Below, piece after piece: positions 8,442-17,629 of a stretch of DNA of 64,000 nt. Origin of the DNA: Bacteroidota bacterium. Its GTDB lineage: Bacteria > Bacteroidota > Bacteroidia > B-17B0 > Aurantibacillaceae. Under the pieces are notes generated by a model that was given only the letters and a program-made list of their open reading frames with translations, was not told the DNA's origin and ran no database searches. The stretch covers positions 62,001 through 126,000 of the forward strand of contig JAUXZS010000029.1 in assembly GCA_030692515.1 (NCBI GenBank), given 5' to 3'. The first letter of the stretch is position 1. Every line of letters begins with the position of its first letter. The translations under genes were made by a program, and so were the position numbers.

Positions 8442-10268
8442 TTACTCTTTGTATAATTTTTCTATGTTGTTTACAATTTTTATAACCCTTTCAAAATCCA
8501 TTCCCAAAGTATCGAGATACCATCTTATGTTTTGATATCTAGGCTGATTCTCATCTTCCACTAACTCCAGAGCTTTTTCTCTGGTTATTTGACCCTCACG
8601 AATCTGGTTACTTCGAAAAGTGTCATGCTCAGTAAATCCGGCAACCGTGTAATAAACATAGTTATAGAATGCAGCTGTTCCATCTCCAATCCTCCATGTG
8701 GTGTTGGTGTCTACGGCAAGCTCCCAACCGTAATCATTAATCAGTACAGAATTAACTAATTGCTCATCCCAACGCCAGTAATCAAATATGTGAAAATAAT
8801 CTTTTTTCTTTGTAAAACTCCTGTAATACTCGCCAGATAAGGTGTCCCAAAGGGAGGAATTAAAGTATCCTGGGCTATTTGTCATTGCTTTAAAACGTTT
8901 GAAATGATAACGCAATTGTTTCATCACACCATGACTGTATACACGATCTTCTTCAAAATCTGGTTTAATTCCTAAAAACCCTGTTTTAAAATGAGTCACT
9001 TCCAAAGGATTAATACCCCAAAGATTTAAATCTACACCCGTTTGTTTTTTCATTTCCTCTGCATACCTAAAGAAATGTTTATCGCCGGCAGTTAACATGG
9101 CCATCATTCCCAAGTTGGGTGATTTTAGCCATGCTTCTAAATTCATTCTAATATTTTTTCGTTTTAATGAAATATCTGCTGCTACAATAATGTTTTCAAC
9201 GCCTAACTCAGCGCACATCCTGCTAATATTTCTTCTTCCAAGGTCTGTAACCATTCCCCAATCGTAGGTATACGTTACAGGTCTAAGCTTTAGTTCTTTT
9301 ACAATTAAATGCAAACCATAACAACTATCTCTGCCGCCTGAAAAAGGAACTATACATTCCAAACCATTCTTTTTTCTGTAAGGCTCAACAATTTTGAATA
9401 ACTCTTCTTTCGGTTTTGGCGTGTTGCGCAACTTATAGTTAAGACAATAATTACAAACCCCCTCCTCATTAAAACGAATATAAGGCATCGTTTCTGGTAA
9501 AATACATTTTGTACATCTCTTCAAATGAAGTTTCTTGTATTGCAATAATGCCTCTTGTGTTTTATTATAATTAAATTCAGGAATTAAGTTTTCTGTTCGA
9601 ACCTTGAAGTCATTTAAATTCCATTTTAAATTTTTTAGTACAGGAACATCTATAATTTTAAAGGATTGATGAATCTGAGAAATATCCGCACATCCTATTT
9701 CTGTTAAAGCATACTTTTCGGAAGCAAAATAAGTAGCGCCCTCTTTTAATCCAGTATAAAGACTTCCATTATTTGAGATTAATAAAATTTTACCAATGTT
9801 CTGAATCAGTATTGCGCAAGAAACAACGCCAATACATTTCTTCATAATCACGTCGGCCAAATCAGTTATTGAAGAGCCATTTTTAAAATGCTCCAAAGCA
9901 ATACCGGCTATAACCTCTGAATCAATTTGATATTTCCTCTCTATTTTGAGTGTTTTCCAAATTTCCTCATCGTTTATGATGATGCCATTATGCAGCACAA
10001 AAATATCATCCCTAATTACTGGTTGATTATCAGAAAGTCCATTTGTAATTAGTCTACTATGACCCAAAACAATCGAAGAGTGATACGGCTTGATTTTATT
10101 CAAGAGTTTGTCAATATTGTAATCCGCTCTGTAAATTTGGTACTTATCATCCTTTATAAAAATCAATCCGCTGGAATCTTTTCCTCTTTGCTGAGCATGC
10201 TTCGCCAATAATTTTAAATCTTTTTTATCAACAGCTTCAGAAGCTATAATGCCAAATATTCCGCACAT
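8442..10268 (-). CDS. Glutaminase domain fused to PseA/WbpG-type sugar amidotransferase
   Basis: A 608-residue two-domain protein. Residues 1 to about 220 form an Ntn-type glutamine amidotransferase domain closer to GlmS/PurF than to AsnB: nucleophile C2 (MCGIFG), QRGKDSSG, GHSRL (R72), HNG (N94, G95) and DSE (D116). Residues about 248-600 are an N-acetyl sugar amidotransferase of the PseA/WbpG family: a zinc-ribbon-like CxxC pair (C252/C255 and C272/C275) and the ATP-binding PP-loop SGGRDS (310-315). Stand-alone PseA-type enzymes normally receive ammonia from HisH/HisF2. This one carries its own glutaminase. It likely turns an acetamido or carboxyl group of a nucleotide sugar into an amidine or amide. 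A second, unfused paralogue lies at 24437-25618. Confidence 0.85.
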   Translation of the reverse strand: MCGIFGIIASEAVDKKDLKLLAKHAQQRGKDSSGLIFIKDDKYQIYRADYNIDKLLNKIKPYHSSIVLGHSRLITNGLSDNQPVIRDDIFVLHNGIIINDEEIWKTLKIERKYQIDSEVIAGIALEHFKNGSSITDLADVIMKKCIGVVSCAILIQNIGKILLISNNGSLYTGLKEGATYFASEKYALTEIGCADISQIHQSFKIIDVPVLKNLKWNLNDFKVRTENLIPEFNYNKTQEALLQYKKLHLKRCTKCILPETMPYIRFNEEGVCNYCLNYKLRNTPKPKEELFKIVEPYRKKNGLECIVPFSGGRDSCYGLHLIVKELKLRPVTYTYDWGMVTDLGRRNISRMCAELGVENIIVAADISLKRKNIRMNLEAWLKSPNLGMMAMLTAGDKHFFRYAEEMKKQTGVDLNLWGINPLEVTHFKTGFLGIKPDFEEDRVYSHGVMKQLRYHFKRFKAMTNSPGYFNSSLWDTLSGEYYRSFTKKKDYFHIFDYWRWDEQLVNSVLINDYGWELAVDTNTTWRIGDGTAAFYNYVYYTVAGFTEHDTFRSNQIREGQITREKALELVEDENQPRYQNIRWYLDTLGMDFERVIKIVNNIEKLYKE

Positions 10269-10382
10269 AATTTATATTATTTTTAGATTTTTTATATCCC
10301 TTTAATGCAGAGACATAATTTTTTTTGAATTAAGTTTTTATATTAAAAGTAAAAGACAAAATTTTGGTTATCCATTTACTCA

Positions 10383-11294
10383 CTAATTTTTTGATTTAAT
10401 TTGTTCTATTAATTTCTTATTGTAAAAATTCACCCCTTTTTGATTTAAATGACTTGCATCTGAAAAAAGTGAGTCGCTATTTGAATGATTTAAGGTGAAA
10501 TCAAAAAAAACAATGTCGGGATATTTAGAAAGAATTTTTTGCACTTGAGGCAAATACGAATTTTGATAATAATTTTTGTAGGACGCATTCCATTTTAAGG
10601 GATGACTTGCTAGCCAGGTTTTAATATGGTTATTAGAAGCAAAATTCAACAATGAATCAAGGTATTTATAATTTCCTCCAGGTATAAACTTATTGTAGCT
10701 TAGGTTTGTATCAATCTTAAAATAAATATCTTTTTCAACGTATCCATTATAAATATAGTTTTCTTGGTAAGGTAATGGCATTGGGTTTAAATCAAACAAC
10801 CTGGAAGTCATATTATTGATACTATTAATAGTGATGTTATTTTTAAGAAATTCTAAAGCTGACTGGTTTTCATTAGCATTTTGAATTAGCATGAGGGTAG
10901 ACTCTTCAGTAACTTCTTGTAAAACTCCAGGGTAAATATCAACTATGAGGCTATGAATTTTGGACTTATTTGTTTTGATAAGCGTGTAGGAATCTTTCAT
11001 GTTTTGCCCTGAGGTGCCCATGTTAAATAATTTTATGCCTGCGGATTTAAAAATTCGTGGATCATAGCCTCTGTATGCATGAGAAGAGCCTATTACAAAA
11101 ATAGTTTTATCATCAGGCTTAAAATTTTCTAAATCATTGAACATTAATTTTGTTTGACCTCCTTCTGAAATAACATTTTCATTTACTAAAGACCATAATC
11201 TAACGCCTTTTACCTTTACAGATGATAACAACATAACAATTACTAAAAAAACAAAAATTTGTATTATGATATAGAGCGAGATGTTTTTGAGCAC
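10383..11294 (-). CDS. Membrane-anchored SGNH-type protein, partner of an MBOAT acyltransferase
   Basis: A 303-residue protein with one N-terminal membrane helix (residues 5-25) and an extracytoplasmic domain. The serine block FVIGSSHAYRGYDPRIF (about residue 75) and the C-terminal DASHLNQKG supply the Ser and Asp/His residues of an SGNH hydrolase-like fold. It overlaps the start of the upstream MBOAT gene's stop by 1 bp. Known pairs of this design are DltB/DltD and AlgI/AlgJ, where the SGNH partner finishes transfer of an acyl group to a polymer. It probably acylates the polysaccharide in the periplasm. Confidence 0.65.
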   Translation of the reverse strand: MLKNISLYIIIQIFVFLVIVMLLSSVKVKGVRLWSLVNENVISEGGQTKLMFNDLENFKPDDKTIFVIGSSHAYRGYDPRIFKSAGIKLFNMGTSGQNMKDSYTLIKTNKSKIHSLIVDIYPGVLQEVTEESTLMLIQNANENQSALEFLKNNITINSINNMTSRLFDLNPMPLPYQENYIYNGYVEKDIYFKIDTNLSYNKFIPGGNYKYLDSLLNFASNNHIKTWLASHPLKWNASYKNYYQNSYLPQVQKILSKYPDIVFFDFTLNHSNSDSLFSDASHLNQKGVNFYNKKLIEQIKSKN

Positions 11295-12724
11295 TAGAAC
11301 TGAAAGTAAATGAATTGAACCTTACCCCAAAAGCCACAGGTAACGATAAGTGTAACTAAAACAGAAAAAAGAGCGAAGGATTTCACACAAAATAAGTTAG
11401 CCTCTTTACGAATAAACTGATGAACTCTTCTATCAAAGGCTAAAAATAAAACACATACTAAAACTAGTATAATCAGAGAAGCTTTTTTTAAACCCAAGTC
11501 AGCAGGATTGAAATCAATAGTGTTATTCGAAAACATAGTTTGAATATAACTAACAGAGTCTGATAGACTATTTGCTCTAAAAAAAATCCAGGCAAATAAT
11601 ACGAGATTAAATACCACTAACTGATTTATTTTTTTTTGAATAAAGGCTGTTTTAATATATTTAAAATTTAAACTATTTTTAGGTAAGAAGTGACCAATTG
11701 AATTATACAAAGCATGTAAAGCACCCCAAATTAAAAAAGTCCAGTTAGCGCCATGCCAAATTCCACTTATTAAGAAAACATATATTTGATTTAGCACAGT
11801 TTTCTTTTTACTAATTCTACTTCCTCCGAGAGGTACATAAACATAATCTCTAAACCAGGTGCTTAATGAAATATGCCACCTACTCCAAAATTCTTTTATT
11901 GATTGAGAAATATAAGGCAGATTAAAGTTTTCCATTAATTTAAAACCCATACACTTAGCCGAACCAATTGCCATATCGGAATAACCAGAAAAATCGCAAT
12001 AAATTTGAATGCTAAAAAGAAATGCTCCGGCATAAAGGTAAAGACTATTCATGTGCGAATAATTTTCGAATATATTATTTGTAATAACATTTATGTTGTC
12101 GGCAATTACAACTTTTTTAAATAAACCCCAAACCATTAATCGTAATCCCATTGTAAATTGACTCCAATTAAAATTATGTTTTTCATAAAATTGGTGTATT
12201 ACATTTTGAGGTCGTTCAATTGGACCAGCAACCAATTGCGGATAAAACATAACATACAAACTATAGATTCCAAAATGGCGCTCGGCTTTTTGTTTACCCC
12301 AATAAACTTCAATAACATAACTTAAACTTTGAAACGTATGAAATGAAAGACCTACAGGAAGAGCAATGGAAATAAGATCTAATTTCCAATCCTCTTGAAT
12401 GAAACTACCTAGATAGTTAATATTTTGGGCTGCGAAATTATAATACTTAAAAATAAAAAGTAATAAAACGGTTGAAATTATGCTGGCTACTAAATAATAT
12501 TTTTTGTGTTTTTGATTATTAGAATTTTCAATTAAAATACCTGCAGAATAATCGATAACGATTGCTAAAATTAAAATAAAAAGATAATAAGGAATAAAGT
12601 ACGAATAGAAATAAACACTCGCCCCTAAAAGCCATACCCATCTGTAACTGTGCGGTAATAAATAATATACCAGCGTTACTAGCGGAAAAAAGAGAAAAAG
12701 AAAATCGAAGGTGTTAAAGAGCAA
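11294..12724 (-). CDS. MBOAT family O-acyltransferase
   Basis: A 476-residue polytopic protein of the AlgI/DltB branch. Diagnostic segments are PQLVAGPIERP, FCDFSGYSDMAIG-like (YCDFSGYSDMAIGSAK), FWSRWHISLSTWFRDYVYVPLGG and the catalytic-His segment SGIWHGANWTFLIWG. It moves an acyl group (often acetyl) across the membrane for O-acylation of a polysaccharide. It is coupled to the SGNH gene downstream and is one of two such pairs in the operon (the other is at 30413-32841). Confidence 0.9.
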   Translation of the reverse strand: MLFNTFDFLFLFFPLVTLVYYLLPHSYRWVWLLGASVYFYSYFIPYYLFILILAIVIDYSAGILIENSNNQKHKKYYLVASIISTVLLLFIFKYYNFAAQNINYLGSFIQEDWKLDLISIALPVGLSFHTFQSLSYVIEVYWGKQKAERHFGIYSLYVMFYPQLVAGPIERPQNVIHQFYEKHNFNWSQFTMGLRLMVWGLFKKVVIADNINVITNNIFENYSHMNSLYLYAGAFLFSIQIYCDFSGYSDMAIGSAKCMGFKLMENFNLPYISQSIKEFWSRWHISLSTWFRDYVYVPLGGSRISKKKTVLNQIYVFLISGIWHGANWTFLIWGALHALYNSIGHFLPKNSLNFKYIKTAFIQKKINQLVVFNLVLFAWIFFRANSLSDSVSYIQTMFSNNTIDFNPADLGLKKASLIILVLVCVLFLAFDRRVHQFIRKEANLFCVKSFALFSVLVTLIVTCGFWGKVQFIYFQF

Positions 12725-12744
12725 AGTTTTGTATACTTATTTTT

Positions 12745-13146
12745 TTAAAAGCCAGAACGTAATCGATAAAAGGAAGTTGAAAGACCATGGCTACGGTCGG
12801 TATAATAAATTTGAATAGGTAAATCAGAGCCGGTAATTTTTTTTCCTTTGTAGTCTTCGCCTAAAAATCGAATGGTTATGTTTTTAGTTTTAAGAATTTC
12901 TAAAAGCTCCTCTTCTGAATTATAGATTAGAACTTCGTCAACATATCTGCATGCCTTCATGATGGTAACACGCTCTTCGATTGTAAATATTGGTTTTTTC
13001 TTACCCGGATTAATAGTTTCTGAAATGTTTTCTGCTTTATTAAGTGCTACAATTAAATAATCGCAATTGTTTTTACATTCTTGTAGCATCATAACATGAC
13101 CTGCATGAAAAAGATCAAAAACACCACATGTAAATCCAATTTTCAT
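12745..13146 (-). CDS. Cytidylyltransferase-like nucleotidyltransferase (HldE-C / TagD type)
   Basis: A 133-residue single-domain enzyme. It has the GVFDLFHAGHVMML motif (HxGH) near residues 8-21 and RSHGLSTS in place of the family RTxGISTT near the end. Such proteins transfer CMP or AMP to a sugar phosphate or polyol phosphate (HldE C-terminal domain, TagD). It starts one base after the epimerase gene ends and follows a kinase and SIS isomerase gene, so an NDP-heptose-like product is plausible. The nucleotide (CTP or ATP) cannot be told. Confidence 0.8.
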   Translation of the reverse strand: MKIGFTCGVFDLFHAGHVMMLQECKNNCDYLIVALNKAENISETINPGKKKPIFTIEERVTIMKACRYVDEVLIYNSEEELLEILKTKNITIRFLGEDYKGKKITGSDLPIQIYYTDRSHGLSTSFYRLRSGF

Positions 13147-14061
13147 TTAACTATTTTCTTTAATAAAATCGCTAATGTTATGCTCAGGAAACCAATTCAA
13201 CAAGTCTTTTGCTTTTGTGATATCAGCGAAAGTAATATCAGATTCTCCTTCTCGTTTTGGAATAAATTCATAGTTAGGAGAAATTTTCTGCGCCAATTCC
13301 AACACACTGAGTGTATCACCGTTTCCAATATTAAAGGCTGTATTCAATATCTTATCATTAATGGCAGCTAAATAATTTGCTTTGGCTAAATCATACACGT
13401 GAATAAAATCACGTTTTTGTGAGCCATCTCCTGTTACCAAAGGAACCTCTCCGTTCTGGTGTCGGTATAAAAATATACCTACTACACTGCTATAAGCGTT
13501 AAATTTATTTGCGGGATTAAAGCTTCGTGGACCATAAGGATTAAAGTACCTGAGGTTCACATAATTTAAAGGGTAACGGGTGCTTAATAATTCTAGATAT
13601 TTTTCTACTTCATACTTTTGAAAAGCGTAAGGGCTTAAGCAATCTATTTCTTCAGTTTCGGGAGTAGGAATAATTTTAGGAGTGCCGTAAATTGCACTTG
13701 AACTGCTGAAAACAAATTTCGGAAAATAATTTTCTTTAATCATTAACTCAACCAAATGCATTGAGCTCGTTAGATTTTCAGTTATATGTTCTGTAACAAA
13801 TTCAAAGCTTGGTTGTATTCGAGGTAAGGCTGCTAAATGAAAAATGCAATCGTATTTTTTTAACGATTGCATATTACCTATAGTGTCTTCAATAAAAACG
13901 AACCTAGAATTATTTAAATGATTTGAAACATTATTTTTATTTCCAGTACTTAGATTGTCTATTCCATCTATATGCCAGTTTGTTTTTTCGATTAAATAAT
14001 CTAAGAGATTAGAACCAATAAAGCCTGCAACACCAGTAATTAAAACATTATTTATTTGCAT
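13147..14061 (-). CDS. NAD-dependent epimerase/dehydratase (extended SDR)
   Basis: A 304-residue extended SDR: TGVAGFIGSNLLDYL binds NAD, SSSSAIYG and YAFQK provide the Ser and Tyr/Lys catalytic residues, and RYFNPYGPR is the GalE-like substrate loop. Its start overlaps the SIS gene by 14 bp. In the kinase-SIS-epimerase-nucleotidyltransferase block it may act as a sugar-nucleotide epimerase (HldD-like role or C4 epimerase). Sequence does not decide which. Confidence 0.85.
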   Translation of the reverse strand: MQINNVLITGVAGFIGSNLLDYLIEKTNWHIDGIDNLSTGNKNNVSNHLNNSRFVFIEDTIGNMQSLKKYDCIFHLAALPRIQPSFEFVTEHITENLTSSMHLVELMIKENYFPKFVFSSSSAIYGTPKIIPTPETEEIDCLSPYAFQKYEVEKYLELLSTRYPLNYVNLRYFNPYGPRSFNPANKFNAYSSVVGIFLYRHQNGEVPLVTGDGSQKRDFIHVYDLAKANYLAAINDKILNTAFNIGNGDTLSVLELAQKISPNYEFIPKREGESDITFADITKAKDLLNWFPEHNISDFIKENS

Positions 14062-14572
14062 GTAACTCGTCTAAAATAATGTGTAGAATCGTGTGGTGGT
14101 AGCATTCAACTATACCAAAGCTATTTGAATCTAACCAAAAATTAATTTTTCCTTTACCGTTTAATTTATTAGTTTTTTCAAAACCAGATAAAGTAATTAC
14201 ATCTCCTCCTAAAGAATTAACAAAGTCAACTGAATTATTAATGTTAGCAGATTTACCTGAACTACTAATTGCAATTAGAAGATCGCCTTTTGTAAAATGA
14301 ATTTTTAACCATTCGACCATCGCATTTTCATATCCATAATCATTTGCAAAGCAAGTAATCAAAGCACTATCGCTGAAGGCAAATGTTGGAAACCGCGCAA
14401 TTTTCGCAAAGTCTTCCATCATGTGAGAACAAATAGCATTTGAACCACCGTTGCCGATAAAAAAAATGCGTTTACACTCTTTTATCAAGTTAACAGACTC
14501 AAAAATTTGGTTGTTAATCGTTTCAGAATTCAAAAATTCTTGAAACTTTAATTTATACGTGTTTAGCGGCAT
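14048..14572 (-). CDS. SIS-domain sugar phosphate isomerase (GmhA-like)
   Basis: A 174-residue single SIS domain. FIGNGGSNAICSHMMEDFAK and LLIAISSSGKSANI are the phosphosugar-binding segments of GmhA-type sedoheptulose-7-phosphate isomerases, and YHHTILHIILDEL resembles the GmhA C-terminus. It overlaps the upstream kinase gene by 20 bp and the downstream epimerase by 14 bp. It likely makes a heptose 7-phosphate for the neighbouring kinase. Gene symbol gmhA is possible, but the substrate is not certain. Confidence 0.75.
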   Translation of the reverse strand: MPLNTYKLKFQEFLNSETINNQIFESVNLIKECKRIFFIGNGGSNAICSHMMEDFAKIARFPTFAFSDSALITCFANDYGYENAMVEWLKIHFTKGDLLIAISSSGKSANINNSVDFVNSLGGDVITLSGFEKTNKLNGKGKINFWLDSNSFGIVECYHHTILHIILDELHANK

Positions 14573-15425
14573 GATTTAATAATAATTCTTTTGTTACTGA
14601 TTTTTCGTTACACAACCAGGTTGTTGACAAGCTGGCCGCAAGTGAAGGTACTAATAATTTATCTTTTATTTTATCATCTAAAGACGCGCATAAAGAAGCG
14701 AAAGCGAAAAAAGTATCGCCCGCGCCGATGGTATCTACAATATCGGTTTTAAAAGATTTTCGTGTATTAAACTCCTTGCCGCTTGTGTATGTGGAACCCT
14801 GTTTGCCCGTTGTAACGAATAAATGTTCTGAATTTAATTCATAATTAAAAATATCGATAATATCTTGTGGTTTTGGGTTCGAAATTCTTTTATTTACTTG
14901 CAAACTTGCTTCACGCAAATCAATACAAGCACTTTTCTTTTTTAAATTCTTCCACTTTGAGATGCGATTAAAACCAAAATTATTTGAATTGGTTTGGCAC
15001 ATTAAATGAAAGCCATCTGTAATAGTTAATTTATCGCAAAAGCCATGACCAAAATCTGCTACAATTACTACATCGTATTTTGAAGTGTCAATATTAATTT
15101 CCTCAAAATTCTCTGTTTCAAATTTATTTATTTCTACATGTTTCTTTTTATCACTAACATCAACATAACGTGTTTTTACAATCTCATTATTTGTATTAGT
15201 AATTACACTCACTTTCTTTACAAAATCATAAATATGATTTGCGATTGCTTGCGCGCCGCCTTGTTGAATTATTTTAGTTCCTTCTAATTTAAAAACAGGG
15301 CAGATAGATTTCATAGATTGACCTTCGTACGAGACATCTATAAACTCATCCACAATTGTTTCGCCAACAACTAAAACATTCAAGTTTTTTATTTCATCAA
15401 AAAATAATTCCAGTTCTTTTAACAT
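14553..15425 (-). CDS. PfkB family sugar kinase (HldA/HldE-N-like)
   Basis: A 290-residue ribokinase-like enzyme. The N-terminal VVGETIVDEFI and the C-terminal DTIGAGDTFFAFASL (anion hole and catalytic Asp) are diagnostic of PfkB kinases. The GQSMKSICPVFKLE stretch parallels the HldE kinase domain, which phosphorylates D-glycero-D-manno-heptose 7-phosphate at O1. It is next to a GmhA-like isomerase and an HldE-C-like nucleotidyltransferase, so the two HldE activities seem to be split into separate genes here. Confidence 0.75.
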   Translation of the reverse strand: MLKELELFFDEIKNLNVLVVGETIVDEFIDVSYEGQSMKSICPVFKLEGTKIIQQGGAQAIANHIYDFVKKVSVITNTNNEIVKTRYVDVSDKKKHVEINKFETENFEEINIDTSKYDVVIVADFGHGFCDKLTITDGFHLMCQTNSNNFGFNRISKWKNLKKKSACIDLREASLQVNKRISNPKPQDIIDIFNYELNSEHLFVTTGKQGSTYTSGKEFNTRKSFKTDIVDTIGAGDTFFAFASLCASLDDKIKDKLLVPSLAASLSTTWLCNEKSVTKELLLNHAAKHV

Positions 15426-15427
15426 AA

Positions 15428-16417
15428 TTAATTTTTATTAAATAGTTTAACATAATCTTCTATTTCATTGTATGAGAAGGCAAAGTCAACGGGTTCAGAA
15501 GATAAATTTACCCTGTATCTTAGGGTATCTGCTAGTCCACGAATGGGTAATTTACCATTAAATATCAAGAGCACTTTTGTATTGGTGTATGCCCCCATAT
15601 GCACAGCACCTGAATGCTGGGTAATAATTAAACTTGCGTTGCTGCACTTTTCCAAAACCACACGATTATCGGCAGACACACATATTTCGATGTTGTTTTC
15701 TGATTGCAATTCTGCACTCATACTTGGATGTCCTGTAATGTACACCTTATCAAAATAGGGAGCTACCATTCTAGCAATTTGTAAATAATCCCAGGGACCA
15801 CCATTATTGGTTGTATAGGCATCTCCTTTTTTTCTAGGAAAGATAACGCACGAATTTTCAGTTTTTGTTTTGTAAAGATTTTGAATAGGATACAAAAACT
15901 GTCTTCCCTTTAATTGCCAATTTCTAAAAACAAACCAATACATGTCATGGTCTGCAATATTTAAATAGCCTTTTTTTGAAGCGTAGGCAATCTCCTGAAA
16001 TTTTTTAATTTCTTCCTGCACATCTTTTGGTGGAGTAGCAGCATTCATCCAAGGAGGTACTTCTGCATAAAAATCTCTGAGTGGATAAAATTTGTAAATA
16101 ATAGATTCTCCTTTTTCATTAATTAAAAAAGGCTTTCCAATTTCTAAACCGCAAAAATGAATTTTAACTCCCATTTTATGAAGATGCATTAAAAAGGGAG
16201 TGGTATGTAATAATAAATGTCCGAACTCTCCTTTGAAGGGGCCGTAGTAACATTCTTTATCTCTTAACGCTTTACGATAAAAGGTTATGATATCATAATA
16301 TGCTTTTAAAACAATTTTAGCATAATGCACTTTCCCGAAAATATTGAGTGTACGCTGACCATACAAAATGGTAGTGGCATCGTTCGCAATAAGATCTTTT
16401 ACATTTGGCTTTTTCAC
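15428..16417 (-). CDS. GT9-like (heptosyltransferase-like) glycosyltransferase
   Basis: A 329-residue protein. The C-terminal half has CVIFPRKKGDAYTTNNGG, VYITGHPSM and ITQHSGAVHMGAYTNTKVLLIF, which resemble the ADP-binding half of GT9 heptosyltransferases (the S/D-GAVHMA-like loop). The N-terminal half is unlike standard WaaC/WaaF. The start is GTG; the next in-frame codon upstream of a short TTT-rich run is a stop (TAA), so no ATG start is available. It lies 2 bp upstream of the kinase gene of the heptose-like block, consistent with transfer of that sugar. Confidence 0.55.
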   Translation of the reverse strand: MKKPNVKDLIANDATTILYGQRTLNIFGKVHYAKIVLKAYYDIITFYRKALRDKECYYGPFKGEFGHLLLHTTPFLMHLHKMGVKIHFCGLEIGKPFLINEKGESIIYKFYPLRDFYAEVPPWMNAATPPKDVQEEIKKFQEIAYASKKGYLNIADHDMYWFVFRNWQLKGRQFLYPIQNLYKTKTENSCVIFPRKKGDAYTTNNGGPWDYLQIARMVAPYFDKVYITGHPSMSAELQSENNIEICVSADNRVVLEKCSNASLIITQHSGAVHMGAYTNTKVLLIFNGKLPIRGLADTLRYRVNLSSEPVDFAFSYNEIEDYVKLFNKN

Positions 16418-16551
16418 AAAAGTTGCAATTGATTAATTAATCTTTTTGTTTGATATTCGAAGGTGTGCTCATGAATGTTGTATTTTATCTTGATGATGGG
16501 TTATTATTTTTTTTATTATTAAATGAAACATTATTAGCCTCTATATGATTC

Positions 16552-17568
16552 TCAAATACTTTTTCTACCCAGTATTTTATTTACTCTGTACTTTAAATAA
16601 TAACTAAAATGATTCCAACTTACACCTGATGAAATAAAGTAAGCGCAAACAGTTTTAAATCCATAAGGCGTAATTAAAAAAAACAAACGGTACCATTTCT
16701 TAGCAGCTGTTTCTTCGAATGAATTGACTTCGTATTTTAAAATTGCCTTATTCTGCATTATAAGTTTATTATACCAAACTCTTGCAGATTTAACTGATTC
16801 TGGACTTGGTTTAATACTAAATTGACCATTAATAAACTGATGTAATAATAAATCATTCTGTGTAAATGATATTTCCAGGTCTCTTAATAAAAGTTCATGC
16901 ATTCTTAAGGAACGTTGTTTAGATTTATCCTTAAATTGAACAGTAACATTATGGTCACCTCTTCTATAAAAATAAAGTAATTCGTTTAAGCCATAAATTT
17001 TTACGTAATCCCTTACATCATACCAAAACTTCCAATCCTGCCCCACGCCAAATGATTCGTCGTAATACAAATTATTGGTTCTTATTTTTTCGGTAAGCAT
17101 AAGCATGGTAGCATGGTTAGTTGGTGTACCCCAAATTAGTTCAGCCTTAATATCGTTATCCGTGACAAGGCCCTCGCCGCTAGCATTGTTTTCGGAGCCA
17201 AATAGCTGCATGGGCGTTACACACACGTCAACGTCAGTATTACTTTCTAAAAAATTGTATTGTCTTTCAAACCTGTCCAAACTTGATATATCGTCGGCAT
17301 CCATTCTGGCAATATACTTTCCTTTTGCTAAACGTATTCCTTTGTTCAGTGAAGCAGCTAACCCGCAGTTGTGTTCATTCTCAATAATAACAATTCGTTC
17401 ATCAGCAAACCTTTTAATAACAGAAAGTGTTTTGTCAGTTGAAGCATCATTAATAATAATAAATTCAAAATCAGCATGTGTTTGTTTTAAAATTGAGTCT
17501 ATGGCCTCAGCGACATAAGCCTCTGCATTAAAGGCAGCCATTACAACAGAGATAGAAGGGGCAATCAT
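16552..17568 (-). CDS. Glycosyltransferase family 2
   Basis: A 338-residue GT-A enzyme. SVVMAAFNAEAYVAEAIDSI, IIINDASTDKT, AASLNKGIRLAKGKYIARMDADD (DxD-like metal site) are classic GT2 motifs in the first 110 residues. The C-terminal 100 residues are basic and may contact the membrane. It belongs to the polysaccharide operon, with a 134-bp gap to the next gene downstream. Donor sugar unknown. Confidence 0.9.
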   Translation of the reverse strand: MIAPSISVVMAAFNAEAYVAEAIDSILKQTHADFEFIIINDASTDKTLSVIKRFADERIVIIENEHNCGLAASLNKGIRLAKGKYIARMDADDISSLDRFERQYNFLESNTDVDVCVTPMQLFGSENNASGEGLVTDNDIKAELIWGTPTNHATMLMLTEKIRTNNLYYDESFGVGQDWKFWYDVRDYVKIYGLNELLYFYRRGDHNVTVQFKDKSKQRSLRMHELLLRDLEISFTQNDLLLHQFINGQFSIKPSPESVKSARVWYNKLIMQNKAILKYEVNSFEETAAKKWYRLFFLITPYGFKTVCAYFISSGVSWNHFSYYLKYRVNKILGRKSI

Positions 17569-17629
17569 TTAAATTATTGAGTTAATTCTTTGATTTAAAA
17601 AATGGAATAAAACATGAAGTAGCATGAAT

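Noticed and set aside
8348-8450. Coding-like frame on the minus strand in the gap between the amidotransferase fusion and the GT4 gene (reads ...LDFVNYYSFLEKL...)
   Set aside because: No start codon in frame, low-complexity Lys/Ala composition, and it overlaps the end of the upstream gene; more likely chance or a remnant.
8442-10268. Glutaminase-PP-loop fusion read as GlmS or AsnB
   Set aside because: The C-terminal half has a PP-loop SGGRDS and CxxC pairs of the PseA/WbpG family, not SIS domains (GlmS) or an AsnB synthetase domain.
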